The position numbers and the translations under genes were made by a program. A stretch of 64,000 nt of DNA, from NCBI GenBank assembly GCA_025457665.1, contig JALOTY010000004.1, forward strand, positions 36,993 to 100,992. The letters are read 5' to 3'. The first letter of the stretch is position 1. Every line of letters begins with the position of its first letter. Source of the DNA: Akkermansiaceae bacterium. Lineage in GTDB: Bacteria; Verrucomicrobiota; Verrucomicrobiia; Verrucomicrobiales; Akkermansiaceae. The notes under the pieces were generated by a model that saw only the letters and a program-made list of their open reading frames with translations, was not told the DNA's origin and ran no database searches. Positions 46,334-56,268 of the stretch are shown here, one piece after another.

Positions 46334-48349
46334 ATGGATTCCACCGCGCCTCTACCCCGGCTCGTCATCGATGACCCTTGGCTCGAGCCCTACGCCGCCC
46401 GAATCCAATCGCGCGTTCAAAGATTTCAAGCCACCACCGCCCATCTCGCCCGCCTTGCCGGAGGTTCGCTTGCGGATCATGCCGATGGCCATGACATCAC
46501 CGGCATCCACCGCCAGGGGGACGGCACCTGGATCATTCGCGAATGGCTGCCCAAGGCCCGGTCGGTTTCCTTGATCGGCGATTTCAACGGCTGGAATCGC
46601 GAAAGCCATCCCCTCCAGCCCTCCGCCCAAGGCCTCTGGACCCTCGAACTCCCCGCCGGCAGCCTCGCCCACGGGCAACGGGTGAAATTCCACATCGTCG
46701 GGGCCGATGGCTCATCTCGCGACCGCCTCCCGGCCACCATCCGCCGCGCCATCCAGGACCCCGAAACGCACGACTACTCCGGCCAAATCTGGCTGCCCGA
46801 GGAACCCTACCGCTGGAGGCATGAGTTCGATCCCTCCACTCTCCGCGTGCCACGGATCTACGAAGCCCACGTCGGCATGTCCGGTGAGGAAGGCCGCATC
46901 CATTCCTACCGCGAGTTTGCCAATACCGTCCTGCCCCGCATCGCCCGGCTCGGCTACAATTGCGTCCAGCTCATGGCCGTGCAGGAGCACCCCTACTACG
47001 GCTCCTTCGGCTATCATGTCTCCAGCTTCTTCGCGCCCAGCTCGCGCTTCGGCACCCCGGAGGATTTGAAATACCTCATCGATACCGCCCACGGCCTCGG
47101 TCTCGCGGTTCTGCTCGATGTCGTCCACTCCCACGCCGTCAAGAACCTCGCCGAAGGCCTCAATGATCTCGATGGCTCAGGCAACCTCTACTTCCATGCC
47201 GATGGCCGCGGCGAACACCCGCAGTGGGATTCGAAATGCTTCGATTACGGCCGCCCGGAAGTCCGCCGTTTCCTGCTTTCCAACGTCCGCTACTGGCTGG
47301 AGGAGTTCCGCTTCGATGGCTTCCGCTTCGATGGCGTGACCTCCATGCTCTACTGGCATCGCGGCACCACCAGCTTCGATCATTACGACAAATACTTCGT
47401 CCAGGACATCGATGAAGATGCCGTGCTGTATCTCCAACTCGCCACCGAATTGGCCCGCGCGATCCGCCCTGGCGTGATCCTCATTGCCGAGGACATGTCC
47501 GGCATGCCCGGACTCTGCCGTCCGGTGGCGGAGGGTGGCATCGGCTTCACCCACCGCCTCGCCATGGGCGTGCCGGACTACTGGATCAAGCTGCTCAAAC
47601 ACACTCGCGATGAGGATTGGAACCTCGATGAAATGTGGCACACCCTCGCCAACCGCCGCCATGGCGAGGCCAACATCGCCTACGCCGAAAGCCACGATCA
47701 GGCCTTGGTCGGTGACAAGACCCTCGCCTTCTGGCTCATGGATCAGGAAATGTACTGGCACATGGGCGTGGAGGATCCCCATCCGGTGATCGATCGCGGC
47801 ATCGCCCTCCACAAAATGATCCGCCTCGTCACCTTTGCCGCCGCCGGCGAAGGTTGGCTGAATTTCATGGGCAATGAATTCGGTCACCCCGAATGGCTCG
47901 ATTTCCCCCGCGAGGGCAACCAGTGGTCCTATCACTACTGCCGCCGCCAATGGTCGCTCGTGGACAATCCCGCACTGCGCTATCAGCAGCTCAATGAATT
48001 CGATCGTGCCATGCAAGCCCTCGGCGCCGCTTGGAATCTTCCCGGTGACTCCCGACCGCAGTGCCTGAATATCGACACTTTCAACAAAGTGCTCTGCCTC
48101 GAAAAAGCCGGGCTCGTGTTTGTCTTCAACTGGTCCCACGACCACTCGGTCGCCGGATACGAACTCCACATCCACGAAGCCGGCGAATACCACGTCGTGC
48201 TTGATTCCGATGCCCCGATCTTCGGCGGTCATGGCCGCATCGATCCCTCCGTGATTCACCCGGTGGGCGATGACAAAATCCTCCGCTTCTACACGCCTGC
48301 CCGCACCGCCATCGTCTTCGCCCGCGGCGGCACGGCACCCGGTCAATAG
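46334..48349 (+). CDS. glgB: 1,4-alpha-glucan (glycogen) branching enzyme, eukaryote-like type
   Basis: This 671-residue GH13 enzyme makes alpha-1,6 branches in glycogen. An N-terminal CBM48 domain (WLPKARSVSLIGDFNGWN) precedes the barrel. The catalytic Asp is in FDGFRFDGVTSMLYW (about D333) and Glu in IAEDMSGMPGLC (about E386). AYAESHDQALVGDKTLAFWL and LNFMGNEFGHPEWLDFPR follow. These blocks match animal and plant branching enzymes more closely than E. coli GlgB. The start ATG at 46334 is about 75 bp after the previous gene. No glgA or glgC is adjacent. The gene ends 7 bp inside the convergent permease gene. Confidence 0.94.
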   Translation: MDSTAPLPRLVIDDPWLEPYAARIQSRVQRFQATTAHLARLAGGSLADHADGHDITGIHRQGDGTWIIREWLPKARSVSLIGDFNGWNRESHPLQPSAQGLWTLELPAGSLAHGQRVKFHIVGADGSSRDRLPATIRRAIQDPETHDYSGQIWLPEEPYRWRHEFDPSTLRVPRIYEAHVGMSGEEGRIHSYREFANTVLPRIARLGYNCVQLMAVQEHPYYGSFGYHVSSFFAPSSRFGTPEDLKYLIDTAHGLGLAVLLDVVHSHAVKNLAEGLNDLDGSGNLYFHADGRGEHPQWDSKCFDYGRPEVRRFLLSNVRYWLEEFRFDGFRFDGVTSMLYWHRGTTSFDHYDKYFVQDIDEDAVLYLQLATELARAIRPGVILIAEDMSGMPGLCRPVAEGGIGFTHRLAMGVPDYWIKLLKHTRDEDWNLDEMWHTLANRRHGEANIAYAESHDQALVGDKTLAFWLMDQEMYWHMGVEDPHPVIDRGIALHKMIRLVTFAAAGEGWLNFMGNEFGHPEWLDFPREGNQWSYHYCRRQWSLVDNPALRYQQLNEFDRAMQALGAAWNLPGDSRPQCLNIDTFNKVLCLEKAGLVFVFNWSHDHSVAGYELHIHEAGEYHVVLDSDAPIFGGHGRIDPSVIHPVGDDKILRFYTPARTAIVFARGGTAPGQ

Positions 48350-49359
48350 TCCCGGCGGGAAAAGAGCGTGATTGCCAGCCCCAGCACCACTGCCTGAAAC
48401 AAGGCGGAGGTGCCGAAGACATACCACGCGCTGTGACGTGCCTCGTATTTCACCATCAGCTCTCGCATCTGCGGATCATCCCCGGCCCCCGTGAGGACCA
48501 TCCCCAGATCCATGCCTTGAAGGGGGGATTCACGGTCATCGAAAACGATCAGGCGCTTCAGCCAAAGCGTGCATGCCCGGGTCTTCGGCAGCGGCGTCAT
48601 GATGCCCTCAAAGGTCCTTTGCCACGACCTCGCCCCGCCCCCATCGCCCTCTTCCGCCACCTTGGTCTGCCCGGTGCTCACATCCACCGTCGCCCCCATT
48701 TCCGGCATCATCACACCGAACTTGTAAGTCAGATCCTCACCCCACTGCACCAGCAGGGAAAATCCCCAAATGCCAAGACCGGCGATCAGGGAAAAGGCCG
48801 TGGACTTCGTCACCACCGCCGCCAGCACGGACACACAGTAAATCAGGCTGAACACAAAGGTCACCACCGGCACCGCCCAAAAGATGCCGATGTTCCACTC
48901 GCCAATGCGGAAGCCGATCGCCAGAAACGCGATCAACGAAAGCAGGAAAACCTGCAAAGCCACAAACATCAACCCGCCGAGGTATTTCAACAGAAACAGC
49001 ACCGGCCGACTCACCGGCTTGGACAGCGAAACGCCAATGGACCCCTCCGCCAGGAAATCCGGGAAAATCGAGATCGTCGAAATCAAGCCGATCAGAATCA
49101 CCACCCATGCCAGCCAGTAACGCACGATGACATCGATGAAGAGCAGAATGTAAAACGCCGCCGCGTTCTCCGAACCCTCCGTCATCATCGGATTCGGGAT
49201 CTTCTTGAATCCGAAAAGAGTCATCCCCTCCGCATCGAAGCCGATGGCCGCGTAAGCCACACCTATCGCCAGCGAAATCGCCAGTGCGATCCCGAACATC
49301 TTCCTCGCCCGCAGCAGGTGCAGGGAATCTAACAAAACCGCGATTGCCACTTGCATCAT
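48343..49359 (-). CDS. ABC-2-type transporter permease
   Basis: This 338-residue membrane protein has about six hydrophobic helices: MFGIALAISLAIGVAYAAIG near the N-terminus, YWLAWVVILIGLISTISIF, FVALQVFLLSLIAFLAIGF, IFWAVPVVTFVFSLIYCVSV, FSLIAGLGIWGFSLLV, and one at the C-terminus (FQAVVLGLAITLF). GSIGVSLSKPVSRPVLFLLK is typical of ABC-2 permeases. A soluble loop of about 90 residues lies before the last helix. Its start overlaps the ATPase stop by 4 bp, so the two form an exporter. The cargo is not deducible. Confidence 0.85.
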   Translation of the reverse strand: MMQVAIAVLLDSLHLLRARKMFGIALAISLAIGVAYAAIGFDAEGMTLFGFKKIPNPMMTEGSENAAAFYILLFIDVIVRYWLAWVVILIGLISTISIFPDFLAEGSIGVSLSKPVSRPVLFLLKYLGGLMFVALQVFLLSLIAFLAIGFRIGEWNIGIFWAVPVVTFVFSLIYCVSVLAAVVTKSTAFSLIAGLGIWGFSLLVQWGEDLTYKFGVMMPEMGATVDVSTGQTKVAEEGDGGGARSWQRTFEGIMTPLPKTRACTLWLKRLIVFDDRESPLQGMDLGMVLTGAGDDPQMRELMVKYEARHSAWYVFGTSALFQAVVLGLAITLFSRRDY

Positions 49360-50276
49360 GACTCACCTCCCTTGCTTTGGCGGATCGCCCGCATGAAAAC
49401 TTCTTCCAGCGATGTCCGCGTCTCGATGACCTCGCGCACCACCACGCCGGCCTTGCGCAGGGCATCGATGATCCCTTGCACGCCTTTCGCATCCTCACAT
49501 TCGCATTCCACCCGGTCCCCCGCGACCTTCGCGCCCTCTCTCTCAAATGCCGCCTTCAGTTCAAAAGGCACGGGGCCCAGCGCCCGCACGATGAATCGGC
49601 TGCCGGACTTCACCAAATCCGCCGTCCGTCCGCGTTCGACAATCTTTCCCTGCGCCAGGATGGCCACTTCATCCGCCACCGCCTCCACCTCCGCCAGCAA
49701 GTGGCTGTTCACAAAAACCGTGCGCCCTTGGTCGCGCATTTTCTCGATGATTCCTCGGATCTCCACCCGCCCTTCCGGGTCCACGCCATCGGTCGGCTCA
49801 TCCAGGAAAACGATCTCCGGATCATTCACCAGCGCCTGCGCCAGACCCACCCGCTGCCGCATGCCTTTCGAGTAGGTGCCATTGCGCTTGTCCGCCCAGT
49901 GACCCATGCCGACAAGCTCCAACAACTCCTCGGTCTTCACCGTCGCCTGCTTCGCGACCACCTTCGTCATCCGCGCCGAGTAGGAAACGATCTGCCGCCC
50001 TGTAAGGTAATCGGGAAACTTCGCATGCTCCGGCAGGTAGCCCACCTTCGCCAAGGTGGGTCGATGGCCGATCTTTTTTCCTAACAGCGTCCCGCGGCAC
50101 AGGGTTGGCCGCACGATGGTCAGCAAGGATTTCACCAGGGTGCTTTTCCCCGCCCCGTTCGGACCTAACAGACCGAAGACACTGCCCGCAGGCACCGTGA
50201 GCGAAAGCTCCTTGAGCGCCTCGAAGCGCCCATAGCGTTTCTGGATGGATTCGATCTCGATCGCGGGAACGGACAC
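49356..50276 (-). CDS. ABC transporter ATP-binding protein
   Basis: This 306-residue ATPase has Walker A GLLGPNGAGKSTL, the signature YSKGMRQRVGLAQALVNDP, Walker B IVFLDEPTDGVDP and H-loop FVNSHLLAEVEAV. The C-terminal 90 residues form the extension seen in exporters of the CcmA/NatA type. It is coupled to the ABC-2 permease by ATGA overlap. The pair is probably an efflux or export system; the substrate is unknown. Confidence 0.92.
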   Translation of the reverse strand: MSVPAIEIESIQKRYGRFEALKELSLTVPAGSVFGLLGPNGAGKSTLVKSLLTIVRPTLCRGTLLGKKIGHRPTLAKVGYLPEHAKFPDYLTGRQIVSYSARMTKVVAKQATVKTEELLELVGMGHWADKRNGTYSKGMRQRVGLAQALVNDPEIVFLDEPTDGVDPEGRVEIRGIIEKMRDQGRTVFVNSHLLAEVEAVADEVAILAQGKIVERGRTADLVKSGSRFIVRALGPVPFELKAAFEREGAKVAGDRVECECEDAKGVQGIIDALRKAGVVVREVIETRTSLEEVFMRAIRQSKGGES

Positions 50277-50313
50277 GGCATCACCCCTAGCGGAGTCACC
50301 GTGCCCATAGGAA

Positions 50314-50332
50314 GAAAAACCGCCGGGCGGCT
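50314..50332 (-). terminator. Short GC hairpin with U-run after sucB
   Basis: On the minus strand a 6-bp stem (AGCCGC / GCGGTT, loop CCG) is followed by TTTTC immediately downstream of the sucB stop. It separates the sucAB transcript from the ABC transporter genes. Confidence 0.5.
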
Positions 50333-51735
50333 CAGACTTCCAGCATCAGTCGGGTGGGATTCTCGATGCAATCCTTCACGCGGATGAGGAAAGTCACCGC
50401 TTCCTTGCCATCGACTAGACGGTGATCGTAGCTCAGCGCCAGATACATCATCGGCCGGATCTCCACCTTGCCGTTCACCGCCATCGGACGTTGCTGGATG
50501 GCATGCATGCCCAGAATCCCGCTCTGCGGAGGATTGAGAATCGGCGTGCTCAGCAGCGAACCGTAAGTGCCGCCATTGGAAATCGTGAAAACCCCGCCCT
50601 GGAGGTCCTCGATCTGGATGCGGCCTTCCTTGGCCTTCATCGCGTAGTCGAGGATGTCGGTTTCGATTTCCGCAAAGCCCTTCTTGTCGCAGTCCCGGAT
50701 CACGGGAACCACCAGGCCCTTTTCCGTGCCGATCGCCACGCCGATGTCGTAGAAGTGGTTCTCGACGATGTCATTGCCATCGATCATCGCATTGATCTGC
50801 GGCACATCCTTCAGCGCCTGGACCACCGCTTTGACGAAGAAGGACATGAAACCGAGTTTCACGCCATGCTTCGCCACGAATTGATCCTGCACCTGCTTGC
50901 GGAGATTCATCACTGCGGACATGTCCGCTTCATTGAAAGTGGTCAGAATCGCCGCCGTCTGTTGGGCATTGGTCAGGTGAGTGGCGATCTTGCGGCGCAG
51001 CATGCTCATCTTGCGGCGGGTGGTGCGGCCGTTCCCGGCCACCGCCTGGGTGTCCACCCTCTCCACCGGAGCGGCAGAAAGCTGGATCGGCGCGCGCGCC
51101 GGAGCAGGTGCTGGCGCAGCGGGGGCCGCCGGGCTCGGAGCCGCCACGGGAGTCGCCGGTGCCGGGGTCGATGCAGGAGCTGCCGCAGCGGCCGCACCCA
51201 CGGTGATTTCCGCGATGACCACGCCGATGGCCACTTCCTCACCCGCAGGCACGAGAACCTTGAGCACGCCATCCGCATCCGCCACGAGTTCGGTCGAGAC
51301 CTTGTCGGTCTCCAGAGTGACGATCACCTCACCCTTGGCCACAAAGTCGCCGGTCTTCTTGTGCCAGTTGGCGACGTTCGCGGAGGTGATCGACTCTCCC
51401 GCCGCAGGAACTTTCACCGGAACCACCTTGCCCTCTGCCGCGGCCACAGGAGCGCCTGCTGGCGCTGCGGCGACGGGAGAAGCGGGCGCTTCGGCTGCCG
51501 CCGACTCATCGATGGAGGCAATCACCGTGCCGATGGTCACTTCCTCCCCGGCCTGGACCAGGATGGTGATGCGCCCGCCGACTTCAGCCGCGAGTTCGTT
51601 GGAAACCTTGTCGGTCTCAAGAGTGACCAAGGCATCTCCGGGACGGACGATGTCTCCGGATTTCACATGCCAGTTCGCGACGTTGGCCGTGGTGATCGAT
51701 TCACCGGCGGCGGGGACTTTGACTTCGGTAGCCAT
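50332..51735 (-). CDS. sucB: 2-oxoglutarate dehydrogenase E2 (dihydrolipoyl succinyltransferase), two lipoyl domains
   Basis: This 467-residue E2 has two tandem lipoyl domains with lipoylated lysines in ETDKVS at K43 and K145. A Pro/Ala linker (about 180-220) leads to the catalytic domain: [56 protein letters not shown] and the active-site [13 protein letters not shown] (His, Asp). The peripheral-subunit-binding domain normally found between lipoyl and catalytic parts is not visible. The two lipoyl domains are very alike, suggesting internal duplication. sucA lies immediately upstream (21 bp); no lpd is nearby. Confidence 0.93.
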   Translation of the reverse strand: MATEVKVPAAGESITTANVANWHVKSGDIVRPGDALVTLETDKVSNELAAEVGGRITILVQAGEEVTIGTVIASIDESAAAEAPASPVAAAPAGAPVAAAEGKVVPVKVPAAGESITSANVANWHKKTGDFVAKGEVIVTLETDKVSTELVADADGVLKVLVPAGEEVAIGVVIAEITVGAAAAAAPASTPAPATPVAAPSPAAPAAPAPAPARAPIQLSAAPVERVDTQAVAGNGRTTRRKMSMLRRKIATHLTNAQQTAAILTTFNEADMSAVMNLRKQVQDQFVAKHGVKLGFMSFFVKAVVQALKDVPQINAMIDGNDIVENHFYDIGVAIGTEKGLVVPVIRDCDKKGFAEIETDILDYAMKAKEGRIQIEDLQGGVFTISNGGTYGSLLSTPILNPPQSGILGMHAIQQRPMAVNGKVEIRPMMYLALSYDHRLVDGKEAVTFLIRVKDCIENPTRLMLEV

Positions 51736-51756
51736 GGGAGGAAGTGGGGAATGGGG

Positions 51757-54546
51757 TCAGAGGCTGAAGGCTTTTTCGATAAGGGCTTTCTGGGCGCGAT
51801 AGTGCATCGCCTTCGAACCCTCGGCCGGGCTGGAGGCGCGACCACGTCCGGCATAGCGCACGCGGCGATCGAGGATTTTTTCCAGTCGGGGGAAAATGTA
51901 GGACCATGCCCCCATGTTGAGCGGCTCTTCCTGCGCCCACACGAAGTGGCTGGCATTCGGGAACTGGCTGACCAGTGCCGCCACCATCTCGCGATGGAAA
52001 GGATAGAGCTGCTCGACCCGCAGAATCGCGGTATCCTGGATCTGCTTCTCTTCGCGGTAGGCGGCGAGGTCGTAGTAAACCTTGCCAGTGCAGAAGATCA
52101 CGCGGCTCACCGCATTCGGGTCCGCGAAATGCTTCGGATCGGGCAGGATTTCCTGGAAACAGGAGCCTTCCACAAAGTCCTCGATCCTCGATACCGCTTC
52201 GGCCCGCGTCAGCAGGCTCTTCGGCGTCATGAGCACCATGGGCTTGCGGAATCCGCGCTTCTTCTGACGCCGCAGGGCGTGGAAATACTGGGCCGGGGTG
52301 GTGAAGTTGCCGACGATCATGTTCTGCTCGGCGCACAACTGCAGGAAACGTTCCAGCCTCGCACTGGAGTGCTCGGGACCCATGCCTTCGTATCCGTGAG
52401 GCAGCAGCAGCACGATGTCGCTGGGGGTCTGCCATTTCGACTCTGCGGAGGCGATGAATTGGTCGATGATCACCTGCGCGCCATTCGAGAAGTCCCCGAA
52501 CTGGGCCTCCCAAAGAGTCAGCATCGCCGGAGCACCGAGGGAGTAGCCGTAATCGAACCCAAGCACCGCGAACTCCGACAGCAGGGAGTTGTAAACGCAG
52601 AACTTCGCCTGGTTCTCCGCAAGGTGTTGCAGCGGAATGTAGCGCTCACGGGTCTCGGAATCATAGAACACCGCATGACGGTGTGAGAAAGTTCCGCGGC
52701 GGCAATCCTGACCGGAAAGTCGGACCGGATGACCTTCTAACAGGAGACTGCCGAAAGCGAGGGATTCGGCGAAGGCCCAATCGATGGGACCACCTTCCTG
52801 CAAAGCCTCAATACGCCTCGGCACGAAGCGTTTCGCCAGGGTCGGGTGGAGATTGAAGCCATCCGGAATGGTCGTGAGCACCTTGCCGACGTGGTCGATC
52901 AGCTCCCGGTTCACCCCGGTGGGAACCGGCGCGTGATGATAGGGTGGCTGTTCGATCGCGGTGGAACCACTGAAGACACTGCGGTCTCCCTTGGCTTCAT
53001 TTTCGCGCATCTTCTCGTATCCGGATTCCAATCGATCGAAGATTTCCTTCTCGATCGCTTCGGCGTCGGCCTGGGCAAGTTCGCCGCTGGCCACGAGTTT
53101 CTGTTTGTAAATCTGACCGACTGGCTCGCGCTGCTGGATGAGTTTGTAGATGTGCGGCTGGGTGAAAGCCGCCTGGTCGGTCTCGTTGTGGCCCTGGCGA
53201 CGGTAGCAATACATGTCGATCACGATGTCTCGACCGAAACGCTGGCGGAATTCCAGGGCGAATCGGGCCGCCCAGTAGAGTTCCATCGGTTCCTCGCCAT
53301 TCACATGGAGAATCGGAGCCTCGATCATTTTCGCCACATCCGTCGCGTAAGCGGAGGATCGGGCGTCGGCCGGCATGGTGGTGAAGCCGATCTGGTTGTT
53401 GATGATCAGGTGGATGGTCCCCCCGGTCCGGTATCCCGGAAGCTGGGAAAGATTCAGCACCTCCGCCACCGAACCCTGACCGGCAAAGGCCGCATCCCCG
53501 TGGATCAGAATCGGCAGGACACGCTTGCGATCGGTGGAAACACCGTCGTCCCCGATCAACCGCTGGCGCGCCCGGGCCTTGCCCTCAACCACCGGGTTCA
53601 CGGCCTCAAGGTGGCTCGGATTCGCCGCGAGGCTCACGCGCACCTGACCATCGGGCAGTTCGCGGATGCTTTCGTATCCCAAGTGGTATTTCACATCGCC
53701 ATCACCTGCCACCAGGTCCGGCATGTAGTTCGGGGTGAATTCGTAAAGGATCGTGGAAACGGACTTGGCCACGAAGTTGGCCAGAATGTTCAGGCGGCCC
53801 CGGTGGGCCATGCCCATTTCGATCTCCAGCACGCCACTCGATGGGCAAGCGCCGAGGATCGAGTTGAGGACGACCATCGCCCCATCGCCCCCTTCCAGAG
53901 AGAAACGCTTCTCACCCAGGAATTTCTTGCCCAGGAAGGTTTCAAAGGCGTCGGCCTCTAGCAGCCAGCGCATCGCCTGCACTTTCCGCTCCACCGGATC
54001 CGCCTCGCGCAGGACGCGTTGCTCGATCCTTTCCCGGACCCAGTGACGGACCGTGGTGTTGTGAATGTGCATGAATTCGAAGCCGATCGACCCCGAATAG
54101 GTTGCCTCAAGCGCGGCGATCATGTCGCGCAGGCGGAAAGTCTCGCCATTGCGGAAAAAGGGATTGGACGCCTCGCGGTCGAGATCCGCCTCGGTGAAAC
54201 CAAATTGCTCCAAGGCCAGCCGAGGATTCCGCTCCGGCCCTCCCAGGGGATTGATGTCAGCCTGGGTGTGCCCAAGGGTCCGGTAATTGTAAATCAGGCT
54301 CACCACCTTGCCGTAAAACGCAATGTCGGCCATGGCGGATCCGGAGGCAGGGGCTGAGGCCGCCGGGGCACTGGCAGCGGCAGGCACTTGCGCCGCTCCG
54401 CGGTCGCGTGGCTGGGCCACTCCAAGCTCGAAGCCTTCAAAAAACGCAGCCCAGGTGGGCTCGACCGAGCGCGGGTCCTCCGTCCACCGCGCATATTGCT
54501 CTTCAAGGATATCCGCGTTCAGGCGGGCCGAAACCGACGATTTCAT
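51757..54546 (-). CDS. sucA: 2-oxoglutarate dehydrogenase E1 component
   Basis: This 929-residue ThDP enzyme begins MKSSVSARLNADILEEQYARW, the usual E1o N-terminus that binds E2. HTQADINPLGG, FEFMHI, GMAHRGRLNILANF, HGDAAFAGQGSVAEVLNLS and INNQIGFTT mark the ThDP-binding domain. YRRQGHNETDQAAFTQP, LPHGYEGMGPEHSSARLERF and WAQEEPLNMGAW complete the family blocks. Length fits E. coli SucA (933). A longer frame from 54573 adds 9 residues. It is in operon with sucB and divergent from a lone ABC ATPase. Confidence 0.96.
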   Translation of the reverse strand: MKSSVSARLNADILEEQYARWTEDPRSVEPTWAAFFEGFELGVAQPRDRGAAQVPAAASAPAASAPASGSAMADIAFYGKVVSLIYNYRTLGHTQADINPLGGPERNPRLALEQFGFTEADLDREASNPFFRNGETFRLRDMIAALEATYSGSIGFEFMHIHNTTVRHWVRERIEQRVLREADPVERKVQAMRWLLEADAFETFLGKKFLGEKRFSLEGGDGAMVVLNSILGACPSSGVLEIEMGMAHRGRLNILANFVAKSVSTILYEFTPNYMPDLVAGDGDVKYHLGYESIRELPDGQVRVSLAANPSHLEAVNPVVEGKARARQRLIGDDGVSTDRKRVLPILIHGDAAFAGQGSVAEVLNLSQLPGYRTGGTIHLIINNQIGFTTMPADARSSAYATDVAKMIEAPILHVNGEEPMELYWAARFALEFRQRFGRDIVIDMYCYRRQGHNETDQAAFTQPHIYKLIQQREPVGQIYKQKLVASGELAQADAEAIEKEIFDRLESGYEKMRENEAKGDRSVFSGSTAIEQPPYHHAPVPTGVNRELIDHVGKVLTTIPDGFNLHPTLAKRFVPRRIEALQEGGPIDWAFAESLAFGSLLLEGHPVRLSGQDCRRGTFSHRHAVFYDSETRERYIPLQHLAENQAKFCVYNSLLSEFAVLGFDYGYSLGAPAMLTLWEAQFGDFSNGAQVIIDQFIASAESKWQTPSDIVLLLPHGYEGMGPEHSSARLERFLQLCAEQNMIVGNFTTPAQYFHALRRQKKRGFRKPMVLMTPKSLLTRAEAVSRIEDFVEGSCFQEILPDPKHFADPNAVSRVIFCTGKVYYDLAAYREEKQIQDTAILRVEQLYPFHREMVAALVSQFPNASHFVWAQEEPLNMGAWSYIFPRLEKILDRRVRYAGRGRASSPAEGSKAMHYRAQKALIEKAFSL

Positions 54547-54690
54547 GGGCAGTGGGTACGTGAAGCGCGGCACGGGGCACCTGCATTTCCCGCTTGGCCC
54601 CCGCCGCGCAGCGCTTAGTTAGGGGGCAGCCAGCGCAACGTCAACCGCACAGCGCCCCTTTCTCCCGGAAAAATAAGGAAAACTGAGGAA

Positions 54691-55623
54691 ATGATCGAAG
54701 TTCGTGATTTGACCAAACGCTTCGCCCGCCACCACGCGGTCGAGAACATCAGCTTCTCGGTCGGCCGGGGCGAAATCGTCGGCTTCCTCGGCCCCAACGG
54801 CGCTGGAAAAACGACCACCATGCGCATGCTCACCGGATACCTCCCCCCCACCTCGGGCAGCATCCAGGTCGCCGGCTTCGATGTCTTCCGGCAATCGATC
54901 AAGGCCCGCCGGAAAATCGGCTACATGCCCGAAAACGTCCCGCTTTACGACGACATGCGCGTCCGGGAATACCTGAAATTCCGCGGAAAACTCAAGGGCC
55001 TCGGAGCCCGCGAACTGCGCCAGCGGGTCAATGAGGTGATCGATCTCTGCGGCCTCGAACCCGTCCGCCGCAAAATGATCCGCGTGCTCTCCAAGGGCTA
55101 CCGTCAACGGGTCGGCCTCGCCGATGCCCTGGTCCACGACCCCGACCTTCTCATTCTCGACGAACCCACCAACGGACTCGACCCCAACCAAATCCGCCAA
55201 ATCCGCGAACTCATCAAACGCCTTGGCGAGTCCCACACCATCCTCCTCTCCACCCACATCCTCAGCGAGGTGGAAATGACCTGCGGCCGCGTGATCATCA
55301 TCGATGGCGGCCGCATCCGCGCCCAGGACACCCCCAAGGCCCTCGTCGAAAACATGCGCGCCGCCGGCAAGGTCCTGCTCGAAGTCTGCGCCGACCCCGG
55401 CGTGGTCAGCGGGGCGATTTCACGGCTCGATCACGTCAAACGCGTGACCCACGAGGAACGACCCGATGGCTGGAGCCAGTTCGAAGTCCTGGTCGATTCC
55501 GGGACCGATGCCCGCGAGCGCATCCACGAACTCGCCAGTCAACACGCCTGGCCCCTCCGCAGCCTTTACCGAAGGGAGTCCACCTTGGAGGACGTTTTTG
55601 TCGAACTCACCCGTCGCGACTGA
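54691..55623 (+). CDS. ABC transporter ATP-binding protein (no adjacent permease)
   Basis: This 310-residue ATPase has Walker A GFLGPNGAGKTTTMRML, signature LSKGYRQRVGLADALVHDP, Walker B LLILDEPTNGLDP, H-loop LLSTHILSEVEM and a C-terminal extension (residues 220-310). Sequence style matches the GldA/NatA-type ATPase that normally sits before a membrane permease and a GldG-like protein. Here no permease follows: the next gene is msrB. A good ribosome binding site (GAGGA) precedes the ATG. The partner permease must be elsewhere. Confidence 0.9.
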   Translation: MIEVRDLTKRFARHHAVENISFSVGRGEIVGFLGPNGAGKTTTMRMLTGYLPPTSGSIQVAGFDVFRQSIKARRKIGYMPENVPLYDDMRVREYLKFRGKLKGLGARELRQRVNEVIDLCGLEPVRRKMIRVLSKGYRQRVGLADALVHDPDLLILDEPTNGLDPNQIRQIRELIKRLGESHTILLSTHILSEVEMTCGRVIIIDGGRIRAQDTPKALVENMRAAGKVLLEVCADPGVVSGAISRLDHVKRVTHEERPDGWSQFEVLVDSGTDARERIHELASQHAWPLRSLYRRESTLEDVFVELTRRD

Positions 55624-55677
55624 GCCCTCCCTCAGATGGCTCCTTGCGTGCAGCCCGGCATCGCTTAGACTCGCCCC

Positions 55678-56256
55678 ATGCGCGTGATCGGCCTCATCCT
55701 CACCCTCAGCCTCGCCGCCTGCGGCGAGACGAAAACTTCCGGACCTATGGAAACTCCTGCAAAAGCCCCCGAGCAGCCCGCCGCCCCCGTCGTCAAAACC
55801 GATGAGGAATGGCGCGCCGAACTCACGCCCGAACAATTCAAGATCCTCCGCCAGGCCGGCACAGAGCGGCCGAATGGCGAAGTTTACAAACAGTTCAAGG
55901 CCCAAGGCGCCGGCACCTACTACTGCGCGGGCTGCGGTGCGGAGCTGTTCAGCTCGAATGAGAAGTTCGATTCCCATTGCGGTTGGCCATCGTTCTACGA
56001 CCCCTCGAAGGCGAAAAACGTCAAAACCTCCGTCGATTACCACCTCGGCTACGCCCGCACCGAGGTCCTTTGTGCGATTTGCGATGGCCACCTCGGCCAC
56101 GTGTTTGAGGGCGAAGGCTTCGACACCCCCACCGACAAGCGTTACTGCATCAATGGCACCGTGCTGAAATTCGTTCCCGCCGGCGAAGCTCCGCCCGCGA
56201 AAAAGGAAGTCCCGCCCGCCGAGAAACCGGCAGACACCGGCGAGAAAAAACCCTGA
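55678..56256 (+). CDS. msrB: Lipoprotein peptide-methionine (R)-S-oxide reductase MsrB
   Basis: This 192-residue protein has a lipoprotein signal (LILTLSLAAC, lipobox Cys about residue 15) followed by a linker and a MsrB domain. The zinc sites are YYCAGCGAELF and VLCAICDGHLGHVFEG, GWPSFYDP is the substrate-binding loop, and RYCINGTVLKF holds the catalytic Cys. It repairs oxidised methionine in the envelope. A Pro/Lys tail (PPAKKEVPPAEKPADTG) follows the domain. Lipid anchoring means periplasmic or outer-membrane location. Confidence 0.93.
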   Translation: MRVIGLILTLSLAACGETKTSGPMETPAKAPEQPAAPVVKTDEEWRAELTPEQFKILRQAGTERPNGEVYKQFKAQGAGTYYCAGCGAELFSSNEKFDSHCGWPSFYDPSKAKNVKTSVDYHLGYARTEVLCAICDGHLGHVFEGEGFDTPTDKRYCINGTVLKFVPAGEAPPAKKEVPPAEKPADTGEKKP

Positions 56257-56268
56257 TCGCTGGCATCT

